Positions 24,120 through 35,390 of a DNA stretch of 64,000 nt are shown piece after piece (position 1 is the first letter of the stretch; every line of letters starts with the position of its first letter). Position numbers and translations under genes: made by a program. This DNA comes from Iris pallida. Taxonomy: Eukaryota; Streptophyta; Magnoliopsida; Asparagales; Iridaceae. The stretch spans positions 44,575,466 to 44,639,465 of the forward strand of contig JANAVB010005597.1 of assembly GCA_029216955.1 (NCBI GenBank). The letters are read 5' to 3'. The notes beneath the pieces were generated by a model that was not told where the DNA came from, did not search any database, and saw only the letters and a list, made by a program, of their open reading frames with translations.

Positions 24120-24958
24120 AATTGCTCTATTTTGCAGTTTTGCATGTTTAAGTCGTTTTGTAGCTAGAATCTTGAAAAACTTAAAACATGAAAGTTGTAG
24201 ATCTTTTCCTTGGCTTCAAGAACATGTTACTAGTTATTTTATGAAAGTTTCTCCCATTCATGATAATGTAAGGATAGAACACGATAGTGGCCTGTTAAGG
24301 CGCACTCTTGACAAGTACCAAGTGGACATGATAATGCATGATAGTGGCCCGCCGTGACGCACTCCTGACAAGAAAATCTGACATGATATACCCTGATATG
24401 CTGTTGCGACGGCTAACATGACATGACATGACTTGATAAGTATAAACAACCTGGACACCGTGGACGATTGTGCTTGTGCAATGAACCAGTCTTGTCTTAT
24501 ATCATGTCTAGGACGGGGACCCCTGAGTACCACGGTCAGGGACACCTACTGAAATGAACTAAGGCTAATAACTAGATTAACACAGTAGTCATAAAGAGAT
24601 TTCCCAGCTACAGGCAATTCCGTTACCTGGGCGCGCTTGTGGATTTGTAGCCTGCCGACGAGTAGGGCACACTTCCAGCACTCTGTTATGTGTTGCACCC
24701 TTATTGTACTAATATTCACCTGGATAACCTAGATGGTCTGCAGGGCTTGTGGTTGTGGAATAATCTCACTACATCTTGCTAGTAATTAGGCCTGTGATAA
24801 CCCTGTTAGTTAAAGTATCAAGCCGTACTTATTGCTTGGCCGTGAATGTTGGATGGAGTTCTATCAGTCTAGTCTTTTCTTGATCTTGTACTTGATTGTT
24901 ACATGTCCTGATTTCTTACTTTATCTTGCCGATAAATGGTGGGAGAAACCAAGTTCTG

Positions 24959-25290
24959 TTCAGACGAAGGGTTACAACCCTGGTCCTTGTTTGGTTTACG
25001 GGTTGTAACCTGGTTATCTGAATAGTCCCATGGTTATCTCTTCGTATATCACCTTCCCAGTCTAAGTCTTGTTTAGATCCAGTTCCTAACTGTTTCCAGG
25101 ATAATGATTACAATGATTGTCACTCTACTGTATTGTACTCTGTATTGTCACTCCCTGTTTGTCACTCTCTGAGTGTCACTTAATGATTGTTACCTTTAGC
25201 AATAAATTATCAGAGACCAAATTCTGTTCAGGCGAAGGGTTACAACCTCGGTCCTTGTTTGGTTTAAGGGTTGTAACCTGGCTTCCGGAA
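24959..25290 (+). other. Pair of 64-bp hairpins in B 5' LTR
   Basis: 24959-25022: outer arms TTCAGA/TCTGAA and inner arms GGTTACAACCC/GGGTTGTAACC, with the last two inner-arm bases at the edge of a loop containing GGTCCTTGTTTGGTTTA. 25227-25290 is a second copy with 10-bp inner arms. Both recur in the other B LTR, and the first recurs in both K LTRs. Confidence 0.7.
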
Positions 25291-26168
25291 TAGTACTTTT
25301 GTCCTTTCTTCGTATATTGCCTAGCTCTAGTTATTTAATATGTTCTCTAGTTACTTTATCTCACCTGTTCATATGACTACTTGCTTTGCATAACTCTTAA
25401 AAGATCGTTTGCTTAACAAGTCTGCTTTTACTTGTGTTTACTAAATGTTTTACTTACTGTCTTCTTATGTTCGGGTTAAGTGCATTAGTACTACACAAAT
25501 CTCGATCCTCCTTTACTTATTACTTTCTCTCCCCGCTGATTGCCTATGATTGCTGGTTTTAAGTACATTGTTCGGCCTCCTTTGTGGTACTTGCTATTTG
25601 GGGTCTGACCCCACTGGTTTTACATGGCCAGGTTCTGATAGAAGAGCCCGAAGGGTCTACCGTATCATCTACTCGACGGTGACCAGCTGGAGCACCTGAG
25701 TGCCTCAGTGGGTTTCTTCTTCATCCTCCCACTGATATGTAAATTTTTCTCTTGTAACGTTTAGCCCCGAGCACGTGTTTAGCTCATGTTTTTGGTATTT
25801 TCCTTGATATTGTAGCCTACGGGCATAAACATGATATGTATATTCTAGACTATAGCTAGTCCTTATCATGTACGACTAATATTCTAGCTAGTCATCAGTT
25901 CTGTGGAACTGGCTTCATGATCATTCATGTATATATGGTTCGGGACGCCTTACTATTGTATGTATGATGATCGTACTCTTGCTCTTGTATAATTGCCTGT
26001 GATTGAGATACCTAGGATTGTTAAACCAAAGGATTGACTGATGGCATGTAGAGTAACCCCCATGTCCTGACAGCTTATACATGATTTCAGAGTATTAACG
26101 TACTTTGGGATTGCGTAGCTGGCTATGTCTGCCCCCGCTCTCCGGTATTCTGGTTCTGGGGCGTGACA

Positions 26169-26918
26169 TGGTTTTAGTGGTGGCCCACGCAGGTCTCAAT
26201 TTTCAGATTTGTGGGGGTTACCATGTTTAGATATCTTAATCACGGTTATCTTTATTGATCTCCTTCGGATTATTCTCTATCTCTGATACTTGACTTGATA
26301 TCTGTTTTGATCGTTGGTCATTCATGTTCCCATGATTTGATCTTGTGTCCTTCAACTTTCAAGGGCACTGTTCTTGATCCCTCTGATTATCTTGTTCATG
26401 TTTTGCCGAGGACAGCTCAGCATTCTTTAGCCAGGCCAGTTATGGAGGATCAGTCTCAGCATACAGGCAGAGATATCAGTCCATCTCGATCAGCCAGTCT
26501 CTTCTGTCTTCGTATCTTGAGACAGGTGATAAGTTCATGCATCTGTTTCAACTACGATGATACGTCCTGGGTAGAGTCATGTCTTGAACTAAGTCATTGG
26601 TACCGACTTACCTTGAGGCTTGACTTTTATCCATTTTTGGGAGTCAGCTTAGGCCAGCGAGGACGTTGGTTTCTACACAACTGTCTCAGGAGACATATTG
26701 ATCCATATGCCTCCAGCCCTTCTTGATCATGATTGTGTTTATTCTTGTGCATTTATTTACCGCTTACGCATTTAATTACATTACTGATTGTTTTACTTTA
26801 CTTATATGCCGTGCTTAATTTATTGAGATTGTTGAGTTCCTGGAGCTTTTGTTTTGTTATCTTGCTCGACTAGCCTCAGGAAATTCCGAGGACGGAATTT
26901 TTCTAAGGGATGGAGAGT
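26169..26918 (+). other. Internal domain of element B
   Basis: 750 bases without recognisable protein homology. Begins with the primer-site-like TGGTTTTAGTGG (26169-26180) and the conserved GTGGTGGCCCACGCAGGTCT, and ends with hairpin AAATTCCG-AGGA-CGGAATTT (26881-26900) and the purine tract AAGGGATGGAGAG. A 143-codon open frame (26295-26726) has no recognisable motif and I do not call it. Confidence 0.75.
26881..26900 (+). other. Pol-end-type hairpin in element B
   Basis: Perfect 8-bp stem AAATTCCG/CGGAATTT around AGGA, placed before the purine tract although B encodes no pol. Relative to D, paired bases are exchanged. Confidence 0.6.
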
Positions 26919-27805
26919 TGTGAGGCCCGCCTCACTGTATCAGTATTTTATACATATACATATTTATTTGAGCTGTATTTCGTATTTCCTGAATTTTGAG
27001 AATATTTAAAGTTGCTGAATTGTCATTGTACATATTTCTGACAATTGTCGGGTGACCCGTATACTGGCTTGTTTTATTTATTTTGGTATGAATCATGACT
27101 TGGTTTTAATTTGATTTGACTTGGTTTTATTGGTTTGGTTTAACATGGTTTGGTTTGGCTTGGACTTAGTTTGGTTTAGTTTGGTTCTTTATGAGATGAG
27201 GTGTATGGTTGAGATTGAGTGGAGAGGAATGAATGGTGGAGATTGCTTGGGCTTGTTATATAAGCCACCTACCACTCTCTCTCCTCCATTATTCATTTTC
27301 ATTTTCCATGTTCATCTTCTTCTTTCCTTCTTCACCAAGGAGGAGAGGCAAGTACACCTTGCCGAACCTTGAACAAATTTACTTTTAATTGTTCCATCTT
27401 CTTCCGTGCATGATTCTAAGCATGTTTAGAACTTGGAGTTTTTGATTTTACCGGGTGGATTCTTGTAGATCTAAGTTTATATTATTTTTGGTTTTCTTGG
27501 ATTTTGATCTGCCAAACTTACTTGTTTACGAAAACTAATAGTTCCATGTTGTAGAGAATTTAATTTCATGCAGTTTTGGCTTTTGTTTCGCTTGATTTCG
27601 ACTCCGGATGAGAAAGTTATGGCCATTACAAGTTTTCAGAACTTTCATGGCTGAACTTGCTGTTTGGGGATGATGAACCACATGCGCCCGGGAGGCCATG
27701 CGCCGGGAGGCCATACGCCGTGAAGTCCTGGCAACGCATCCCTTAACTCCGAGCGTGTCATGCGCATAGGTTTCCTACGCGCATGTACTGAAGACGCAAC
27801 GTGAG

Positions 27806-27945
27806 TTTCTCATGCGCCGATTCGTGCAGGAATCTCATGCGCCGATTCGTGCAGGAATCCCGTGCACCGATTCGTGCAGGAATCTCATGCGTCGATTCGT
27901 ACAGGAATCTCATGCGCCGATTGTGCAGGAATCCCATGCGCCGGA
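27806..27945 (+). repeat. 25-bp minisatellite, 5 copies
   Basis: Same unit and same flanks as at 23884, but only five full copies plus a partial. The last full unit shares the GATTGTG deletion with its counterpart, so the arrays descend from one array and changed by gain or loss in the middle. Confidence 0.9.
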
Positions 27946-28784
27946 ATTGCTCTATTTCACTGTTTTGCATGTTTAAGTCATTCTGTAGCTAGAATCTTGA
28001 AAAACTCAAAACATGAAAGTTGTAGATCTTTTTCTTGGCTTTAAGAACATGTTACTAGTTATTTTATGCAAGTTTCTCTCATTCATGATAATCTAAGGAT
28101 AGAACACGATAGTGGCCTGTTAAGGCGCACTCTTGACAAGTTCCAAGTGGACATGATAATGCATGATAGTGGCCCGCCGTGGCGCACTCCTGACAAGAAA
28201 ATCTGACATGATATACCCTGATATGCTGTTGCGACGGCTAACATGACATGACATGACTTGATAAGTATAAACAACCTGGACACCGTGGACGATTGTGCTT
28301 GTGCAATGAACCAGTCTTGTCTTGCATCATGTCTAGGACGGGAACCCCTGAGTACCACGGTCAGGGATACCTACTGAAATAAACTAAGGCTAATAACTAG
28401 ATTAACACAGTAGTCATGAAGAGATTTCCCAGCTACAGGCAATCCCGTTACCTGGGCGCGCTTGTGGATTTGTAGCCTGCCGACGAGTAGGGCACACTTC
28501 CAGCACTCTGTTATGTGTTGCACCCTTATTGTACTAATATTCGCCTGGATAACCTGGATGGTCTGCAGGGCTTGTGGCTGTGAAATAATCTCACTGCATC
28601 TTGCTAGTAATTAGGCCTGTGACAACCCTAGTTAGTTAAAGTATTAAGCTGTACTTATTGCTTGGCCGTGAATGTTGGATGGAGTTCGATCAGTCTAGTC
28701 TTGTCTTGATCTTGTACTTGATTGTTACATGTCCTGATTTCTTACTTTATCTTGCCGATAAATGGTAGGAGAAACCAAGTTCTG

Positions 28785-29116
28785 TTCAGACGAAGGGTTA
28801 CAACCCCGGTCCTTGTTTGGTTTACGGGTTGTAACCTGGTTATCTGAATAGTCCCATGGTTATCTCTTCGTATATCACCTTCCCAGTCTAAGTCTTGTTT
28901 AGATCCAGTTCTTAACTATTTCCAGGATAATGATTGCAATGATTGTCACTCTAATGTATTGTACTCTGTATTGTCACTCCCTGTTTGTCACTCTCTGAGT
29001 GTCACTTAATGATTGTCACCTTTAGTAATAAATGATCATAGACCAAATTCTGTTCAGGCGAAGGGTTACAACCTCGGTCCTTGTTTGGTTTAAGGGTTGT
29101 AACCTGGCTTCCGGAA
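28785..29116 (+). other. Pair of 64-bp hairpins in B 3' LTR
   Basis: Counterparts of the pair in the 5' LTR at 28785-28848 and 29053-29116, each 64 bases from arm to arm. Confidence 0.7.
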
Positions 29117-31478
29117 TAGTACTTTTGTTATCTCTTCGTATATTGCCTAGCTCTAGTTATTTAATATGTTCTCTAGTTACTTTATCTCACCTGTTCATAT
29201 GACTACTTGCTTTGCATAACTCTTAAAAGATCGTTTGCTTAACAAGTCTACTTTTACTTGTGTTTACTAAATGTTTTACTTACTGCCTTCTTATTTTCGG
29301 GTTAAGTGCATTGGTACTACACAAATCTCGATCCTCCTTTACTTATTGCTTTCTCTCCCCGTTGATTGCCTATGATTGCTGGTTTTAAGTACATTGTTCG
29401 GCCTCCTTTGTGGTACTTGCTATTTGGGGTCTGACCCCACTGGTTTTGCATGGCCAGGTTCTGATAGAAGAGCCCGAAGGGTCTACCGTATCATCTACTC
29501 GACGGTGACCAGCTGGAGCACCTGAGTGCCTCAGTGGGTTTCTTCTTCATCCTCCCACTGATATGTAAATTTTTCTCTTGTAACGTTTAGCCCCGAGCAC
29601 GTGTTTAGCTCATGTTGTTTGTATTTTCCTTGATATTGTAGCCTACGGGCATAAACATGATATGTGTATTCTAGACTATAGCTAGTCCTTATCATGTACG
29701 ACTAATATTCTAGCTAGTCATCAGTTCTGTGGTACTGGCTTCATGATCATTCATGTATATATGGTTCGGGATGCCTTACTATTGCATGTATGATGATCGT
29801 ACTCTTGCTCTTGTATAATTGCCTGTGATTGAGATACCTAGGATTGTTAAACCATAGGATTGACTGATGGCATGTAGAGTAACCCCCATGTCTTGACAGC
29901 TTATACGTGATTTCAGAGTATTAACGTACTTTGGGATTGCGTAGCTGGCTATGTCTGCCCCCGCTCTCCGGTATTCTGGTTCTGGGGCGTGACATATATA
30001 TACACTCATACATTAATTATACTAATAAACTAGTAGTAAATAATCCATAAATAATGAAAGGCATAACAAAAATTAATTAAATTATAAAAATCAATTATAA
30101 ATTATGGGGGTTTACAGAAACCCTCCAATGCATGGGCCCTGGCTAAAATGGGATCGGTATGGTCCTCCCTTGGGGCACTAGAGGTCCAATCAATTTGAGC
30201 ATAATGTTCCACAGAACGTCAGTGGCCGTCAGTAATTATGGTTAATCTATCCCGCGTCTCCGACGGAGCTAACGGGTTACAAAAGGTAAAGTGTATAGTA
30301 ACCCATACGCTGAGGAAATGTCCTCCCCGCCCAATTCCTACTATGTTGTATCCACAACATAGAACCTCTATTAACCGCTAAGTCAAACTAATCATGCAAA
30401 TTTATATTAGCGGTTATTTCGATCGCACGGCTTATACGTACTGGTGGCCAGCCAGTCACGCATGTCCGAGTTCTACATGCGACTCGCAACTCCGTGGTAA
30501 AAATGTGTCTAGGCCTATGAATGCAGCACACAAAGGGTGGTCCTTTATATATAAGTTCAATGTATAAGAAAATAGTATATTGCATGAAATAGAACTGAAC
30601 AGTAAAATTTTATCTAATCATGCCATGCAACATTTATTTTGTAAAAAGTAAATGATAAGCAATGCATAAAATATGAGCTAAAATAAATAAACAGATAATG
30701 GCAAGGTATCTTGCCTGGAGGTTGTGTACAGAAAGGCGACATCCGATGACTCAAATTGTCAGAATAGTGAAGCAACGAAAGCCAAATTTTACGAACGATT
30801 TCAGATGCTGAAATAAACATCACGAACAGATTTGGCATAAAAAATACCTAGGAAATGCCTGTACAAAAGTCCAATTCTGAAACAGGGACAAAATCGTACT
30901 TTCGGGTCAAACCAATGTCCGTCGTTGGACCGGTTTTGCACCGAAATACGTGCCAGTATCTATGGTCTCTAAAGTTATCAAACTACATGTCTATGAATTC
31001 AATTTTGGGAGACGAACCCAATCGTATATCCAAAGTTGGATTCCGGCAGGCCGTGCACAATTTCGTCCGTTGGATCGGGTCGCGGGCCCGCCAAATAGGC
31101 GTTCCGATCGATCTTCTCAGAATCGGACCAAACTTGGCATACACGACCAAAAAATAATTCAGTCCTGATGGCGCAAGTTTCGTATCGATCCGACGAACGT
31201 TCACGAAGTTATGGGCTAGTTTGCAAAAGGTCGATACGGGTGTATCTCGACAGGTACGCACTGATTTTGTCGCGCACGCACAACGAAATCGAGTTCCGTC
31301 AGTTCCCACACGTCGATAACATCCATACGCGCCTTTTGATGCATATAGTGCGTGACCACGTCATCCGGTTTGTCGAGATGCACGCCGTATCTGGAAAACG
31401 TTTCTAAATTTAACAGTTTTGAAAATAGTTTTTCGCCAATATTGGGAGACGATTTCTCGGCGCATAGTCGTCGAAATC

Positions 31479-33384
31479 TGTCACGCCCCGATTCGGGAAT
31501 CGTTCGCCTCCGCTTAGATTCACGCCGAATCGTTCGTCCTCGCTAAGGCGTGATGCCGTACAAGTCTGGAATTTTACTTGTACAAGGCGTGCTCGTGTTC
31601 TTTTTATAAAAGAGACATTTGAATAGAGATTCGCAGCGGATGATAAAGAAGTTTTGGCAACACAGATATGATCTGAAATAAGTTCTTTATTGATATCTTT
31701 GAAATTACATTGCATAAACATAAGGCTCTCAAACAGCCGAGATGAAAGGCCAAACTTGGCTACAACTTGCAGAAATATTGAAATGAGATACAACTTGTTC
31801 CATACATCATATCCCTTTATTAATAATGCAGCAATAACCACCTTCAGCAAAATGCCTTCTTCTTCAAGTGGAAACTTCAAGATGTACGAAGCTTCTAAAG
31901 AGTCGGACAGCAAGCCTTCAGCGTCTATGATTATCCACTAGGTTCCCGGCACCTGTGGAGACGAGGGTCAGTACATTGCCACATATGTACTGGTGAGCGG
32001 CCGTAACCAATCTCTCCATAAATCAACAGTAGTAAAATTACATGAATGTTCACTATTGATTTGTATTCTTTCTATCTTGCCTTAGGGTCCATTAACAATT
32101 CATATATTTGATGAAAAATATAAGAAGCATACAGTGATGTTAGAAACATAAGCAATTCATGTTGTTCTAACATAAGCAGTTCATATTGATCACCAATTTG
32201 GTGAATCTTACCCACGGTCGATAGCCATCCCTGTACATATTTATGAATACCACTTACTCTGCCTGCATAAGACAATGTTAGCTATGCCACCTGTCTATAT
32301 GAAGGTCACTGGCGACACGCCATCCTGGACCGTCTTACTTGGTACAACGGCGCCCTTTCAGTGTGGGTAGCTAGCCCCACTGCAAGTCCCGTTTACCGAT
32401 GCCAGTACGTCGGCATAATTCCTTGTTCCCCCTAGGACGAACCGGGTCCGTGGCCGCGGATTACCGTTCTGGGAACTACCTTGTATACAAGTTGTCCATG
32501 ACCATGCATGCAATGCAACTTAACTAATAAGAGACACGACATGCATGATAATAGCATCTTCCACACATATTCGTAGTTCTCATTTCATCTTGCCATTTTC
32601 CCATCTTTCCATCTTACCAACTTGCCTTGAGCCATAGGCTCGTATATTCGTTCATCCAACCAAGGGACTATTCATGTTTAACCCATTCTTTCGAACCGAA
32701 GTCCGATATACTTACCGCCCAATACTTGGGTCTTTGCATCACCTGTTAAACAATTCATATAGCATACGAGCATCATTCGATTTGCAACATAAGCCTAGCC
32801 ATGTGATAATTTATCTTTCATTATCTTTCCCGTATTATTACTAGGCATCTTTTATTAAGCACCGAACGCAATAACAAGTCTACCATTGTTATGTGCGAAG
32901 ATCAAGGATCGTCGAAGGATCAAAGCCACTCACTTGTTGGTGAATTGTCGAGAGAAAGAGGTCTTCCACGTAACGTCACCCGAGGTTCACCGCGTTAGCA
33001 CCTGCATTGGCACCAACGTCTGGTCAGCATACTTTTTCTCTTTCTCCCAGTTATTCAATATGAAATGCGTAGACGGTGAAAGTAAATCCATGAAAACATT
33101 CATCGAAGACAATCACGAAAATGCACACAAAAGCCAACAGCAAAAGCGACATCGAAAACCAGCAGGGCAACGGTCTCGGGGCAAGCGACTCTTATATAGA
33201 ACTCTTCCCCCAAGACGCGCGCCACTGCATCTTGGGCATCATTTCAAAAGAGTCCAATCCATAACGAGGAAAGGATCTCAATTTATTATCCCGCGATCCT
33301 GGTAAAGTTTCCCCAATTCTCATCCGACTCGGCCATTCGGCCGCTAGCCCGCACCGTGCTCCGCAACGGATTCAGGGCATTACA
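31479..33384 (-). repeat. 3' LTR of element D
   Basis: 1906 bp, TGTCACGCCCCGATTCGG...CAGGGCATTACA on the plus strand. The minus strand has a TATA box at 33198-33191 and an AATAAA signal at 31691-31686. Open frames of 60-167 codons inside it are incidental and mirrored in the other LTR. Confidence 0.95.
33191..33198 (-). promoter_or_regulatory. TATA box, D 3' LTR
   Basis: TATATAAG on the minus strand, flanked by GAGTTC upstream, identical in the second LTR (39896-39903). In the 3' LTR it could drive readout into the adjoining A1 and A2 sequence. Confidence 0.55.
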
Positions 33385-33386
33385 TA

Positions 33387-35387
33387 TTAATACACTAACA
33401 AAAAGTTTCGTCCTCGAAACTTAAACACAAACCCACCTAGGTCAAACAACGAAGAAAACTTTTTCTTCACCTCTGCCTCAAGTTCCCATGTCGACACTTC
33501 GACGGAATGATTTCGCCAAAGCACTCGAACCAAAGAAACAACTCGGTTCCGCAAGGTTTTATCTTTCCTATCCAAGATCTGCACGGGTTCCTCCACATAA
33601 GACAAGTCAGCTCTTAGCCCTAACGGACCGAAGTCTACCACATGGCTTGGATCGTGTACATACTTCCGTAGTTGGGAAACATGGAAGATATCATGCACTC
33701 CATCCAATGCCGGTGGCAAGGCGATCAGATAGGCGACAGGGCCGACTCGCTTAAGAATTTCAAACGGGCCAATAAATCTCGGACTTAGCTTCCCCTTCGC
33801 ACCGAATCGCATAACTCCGCGCATCGGTGACACCTTCAAAAATATGTGATCGCCCACCATAAATTCCAATGGTCGTCGATGAGTATCCGCATAACTCTTC
33901 TGCCGACTTTGTGCCACACGTAACTTCTTCCGAATCATGCGGACCTTCTCGACGGCCTGTTCCACCATCTCCGGACCAAGTACCTGTCGTTCACCGACTT
34001 CATCCCAACAAATCGGAGACCGACACCTTCGCCCGTACAGTGCTTCATACGGGGCCATTTCTATACTTGACTGGTAACTGTTGTTGTAGGCAAATTCTGC
34101 TAGCGGCAAGTGAGTATCCCAACTAGTCTTCAGATCAATAGCACAAAGCCGTAGCATGTCTTCAAGTATCTGATTCACCCTCTCGGTCTGGCCATCGGTT
34201 TGAGGATGGTATGCAGAACTAAATTTCAATTGTGTTCCCATGGCAGCATGCAAACTGACCCAGAAACGCGATACAAATCGCCCATCCCGATCCGACACTA
34301 TTGATGCCGGCACTCCATGCAGTCGGACAATTTCATCCAAGTATAGCTGAGCCAACCGGTCGACGCTCCATGTTGTCTTCATTGTGAGAAAATGTGCAGA
34401 TTTGGTTAATCGATCAACGATGACCCAAATTGCATCATTCCCCCGCTGCGTCTTCGGCAAGCCAACTATAAAATCCATGGTTATATGATCCCATTTCCAT
34501 TCTGGGATCGCGAGGTTCTGCATCTCCCCGCCGGGCCTCTGGTGTTCCACCTTGACTCGTTGACACGCTAAGCATCGCGAGACAAAGAGGGCCACATCTC
34601 GATTCATGCCGTGCCACCAGAAGGTCGTGCGCAAATCTTTATACATTTTTGTACTTTCCGGATGCAAAGAATACTTGGCATAATGGGCCTCCGTCAAGAT
34701 TTCTTTCCGGAGTTCTTTATCCTTCGGGACACATAGCCTCCCCTTGAGTCGCAATGATCCGTCCTCGTGCTTGGTGAAGTCGCTGGCTTCACCCTTTTCC
34801 ACTATTCTGCCAATCTTAATCAAGAACTCATCTGTCCTCTGTGCCGTCTTTATCTTTTCTAACAAACTCGGCTCAAGTTGAAGTTGAGCCAATTGTGCAT
34901 TTCGGCCACGAATCTGGAGCTCAATTCCCATACTTTCTAATTCCTCCAGTATTCGTTTGTCAACACTGAGTGATCCCACAAAGTTTCGACTCAACGCGTC
35001 CGCCACCATATTGCCTTTTCCTGGGGTGTACGCGATCGTCAAGTCATAATCTTTTATAAGCTCCAACCAACGTCTTTGCCGCAAATTTAAATCCTTTTGA
35101 GTAAAGATGTACTTCAGGCTTTTATGGTCGGTGAAGATCTCGCAAGCCACTCCATACAAGTAGTGCCTCCACAATTTCAGTACAAACACTATCGCTGCCA
35201 ATTCCAAATCATGCGTTGGATAATTTTTCTCGTGCGGCTTAAGCTGTCTCGAGGCATAAGATATCACTTTCCCTCTCTGAGACAACACACATCCCAAACC
35301 CAGTCCGGACGCATCGCTGTATATCTGAAATCCCTCGACGCCGTCTGGAAGTGTAAGGATTGGAGCTGATACGAGACGTTGCTTCAA
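33387..35387 (-). CDS. D polyprotein, second part: RNase H-integrase-chromodomain
   Basis: About 666 codons in the same frame as the upstream part, from which one stop codon separates it; the first codon counted is TTG, so this is unlikely to be an independent gene. RNase H residues: D25, E62, D87, D130. Integrase: zinc-binding H235, H242, C272, C275; catalytic D305, D366 and E402 (35 residues between the last two). [14 protein letters not shown] C-terminal domain near 505-580. Chromodomain about 597-648 ([26 protein letters not shown]). It degrades the RNA template, integrates cDNA and probably directs site choice. The C-terminal codons FRGRNF overlap the pol-end hairpin. Confidence 0.93.
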   Translation of the reverse strand: MKQRLVSAPILTLPDGVEGFQIYSDASGLGLGCVLSQRGKVISYASRQLKPHEKNYPTHDLELAAIVFVLKLWRHYLYGVACEIFTDHKSLKYIFTQKDLNLRQRRWLELIKDYDLTIAYTPGKGNMVADALSRNFVGSLSVDKRILEELESMGIELQIRGRNAQLAQLQLEPSLLEKIKTAQRTDEFLIKIGRIVEKGEASDFTKHEDGSLRLKGRLCVPKDKELRKEILTEAHYAKYSLHPESTKMYKDLRTTFWWHGMNRDVALFVSRCLACQRVKVEHQRPGGEMQNLAIPEWKWDHITMDFIVGLPKTQRGNDAIWVIVDRLTKSAHFLTMKTTWSVDRLAQLYLDEIVRLHGVPASIVSDRDGRFVSRFWVSLHAAMGTQLKFSSAYHPQTDGQTERVNQILEDMLRLCAIDLKTSWDTHLPLAEFAYNNSYQSSIEMAPYEALYGRRCRSPICWDEVGERQVLGPEMVEQAVEKVRMIRKKLRVAQSRQKSYADTHRRPLEFMVGDHIFLKVSPMRGVMRFGAKGKLSPRFIGPFEILKRVGPVAYLIALPPALDGVHDIFHVSQLRKYVHDPSHVVDFGPLGLRADLSYVEEPVQILDRKDKTLRNRVVSLVRVLWRNHSVEVSTWELEAEVKKKFSSLFDLGGFVFKFRGRNFLLVY
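33403..33422 (-). other. Pol-end hairpin of element D
   Basis: AAGTTTCG-AGGA-CGAAACTT on the minus strand: a perfect 8-bp stem with a 4-base loop. Between it and the LTR lies TTTTGTTAGTGTATTAATA, which is not a classical polypurine tract. Confidence 0.6.
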
Positions 35388-35390
35388 ATT

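Larger units (their letters stand above)
22998..26168 (+). repeat. 5' LTR of element B
   Basis: 3171 bp. In order: a GGTTTGGTTT-rich U3, TATA box at 23335, pyrimidine-rich leader, minisatellite at 23884-24119, two 64-bp hairpins (24959-25022, 25227-25290), and the terminus CTCCGGTATTCTGGTTCTGG...TGACA. No coding sequence. Confidence 0.9.
22998..29994 (+). mobile_element. Element B, non-autonomous LTR element (LARD-like)
   Basis: TGTGAGGCCC...GGGGCGTGACA LTRs at 22998-26168 and 26919-29994 enclose a 750-bp internal domain with no recognisable gag or pol. Perfect TSD TATAT at 22993-22997 and 29995-29999. The LTRs differ by a few percent plus a minisatellite length change. Any mobility would need proteins from another copy; K, a gag-bearing relative with matching LTR ends and leader, is the nearest in the window. 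Confidence 0.92.
26919..29994 (+). repeat. 3' LTR of element B
   Basis: 3076 bp, same order of parts as the 5' LTR: TATA box at 27256-27264, minisatellite at 27806-27945, hairpins at 28785-28848 and 29053-29116, terminus GGGGCGTGACA. The 95-bp size difference from the 5' LTR is almost wholly the minisatellite. Confidence 0.9.
13779..30116 (-). mobile_element. Element A2, Ty3/gypsy chromovirus with 5' deletion
   Basis: Minus-oriented element inserted in A1: 3' LTR 13779-16699, pol and gag 16793-20838, truncated 5' LTR 20839-30116 (holding element B). Flanks read GAAAA (13774-13778) and GAAAC (30117-30121), a TSD with one mismatch. The primer-binding site, gag N-terminus and about 700 bp of the 5' LTR are missing in one deletion. 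Over about 345 aligned bases the two LTRs differ at roughly a tenth of positions. Confidence 0.88.
20839..30116 (-). repeat. Truncated 5' LTR of A2 (split by element B)
   Basis: Corresponds to 14478-16699 of the 3' LTR, so about 700 bp of its inner end are missing. Pieces 20839-22997 and 30000-30116 are separated by element B. The deletion joint shares the short sequence CCAGCGGAG on both sides, as expected for illegitimate recombination. Non-coding. Confidence 0.87.

Noticed and set aside
23773..24357. 194-codon repetitive frame (RRFVQESHAPIRAG-type)
   Set aside because: Created by the 25-bp minisatellite, which reads through all three frames; the copy in the other LTR is shorter and equally open.
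26295..26726. 143-codon frame in the B internal domain
   Set aside because: No motif or gag/pol similarity seen; could be chance in a 750-bp spacer.
33387..35387. RNase H-integrase frame as an independent gene
   Set aside because: Same frame as the upstream gag-RT with one stop between; no ATG at the start and no promoter or separate leader.
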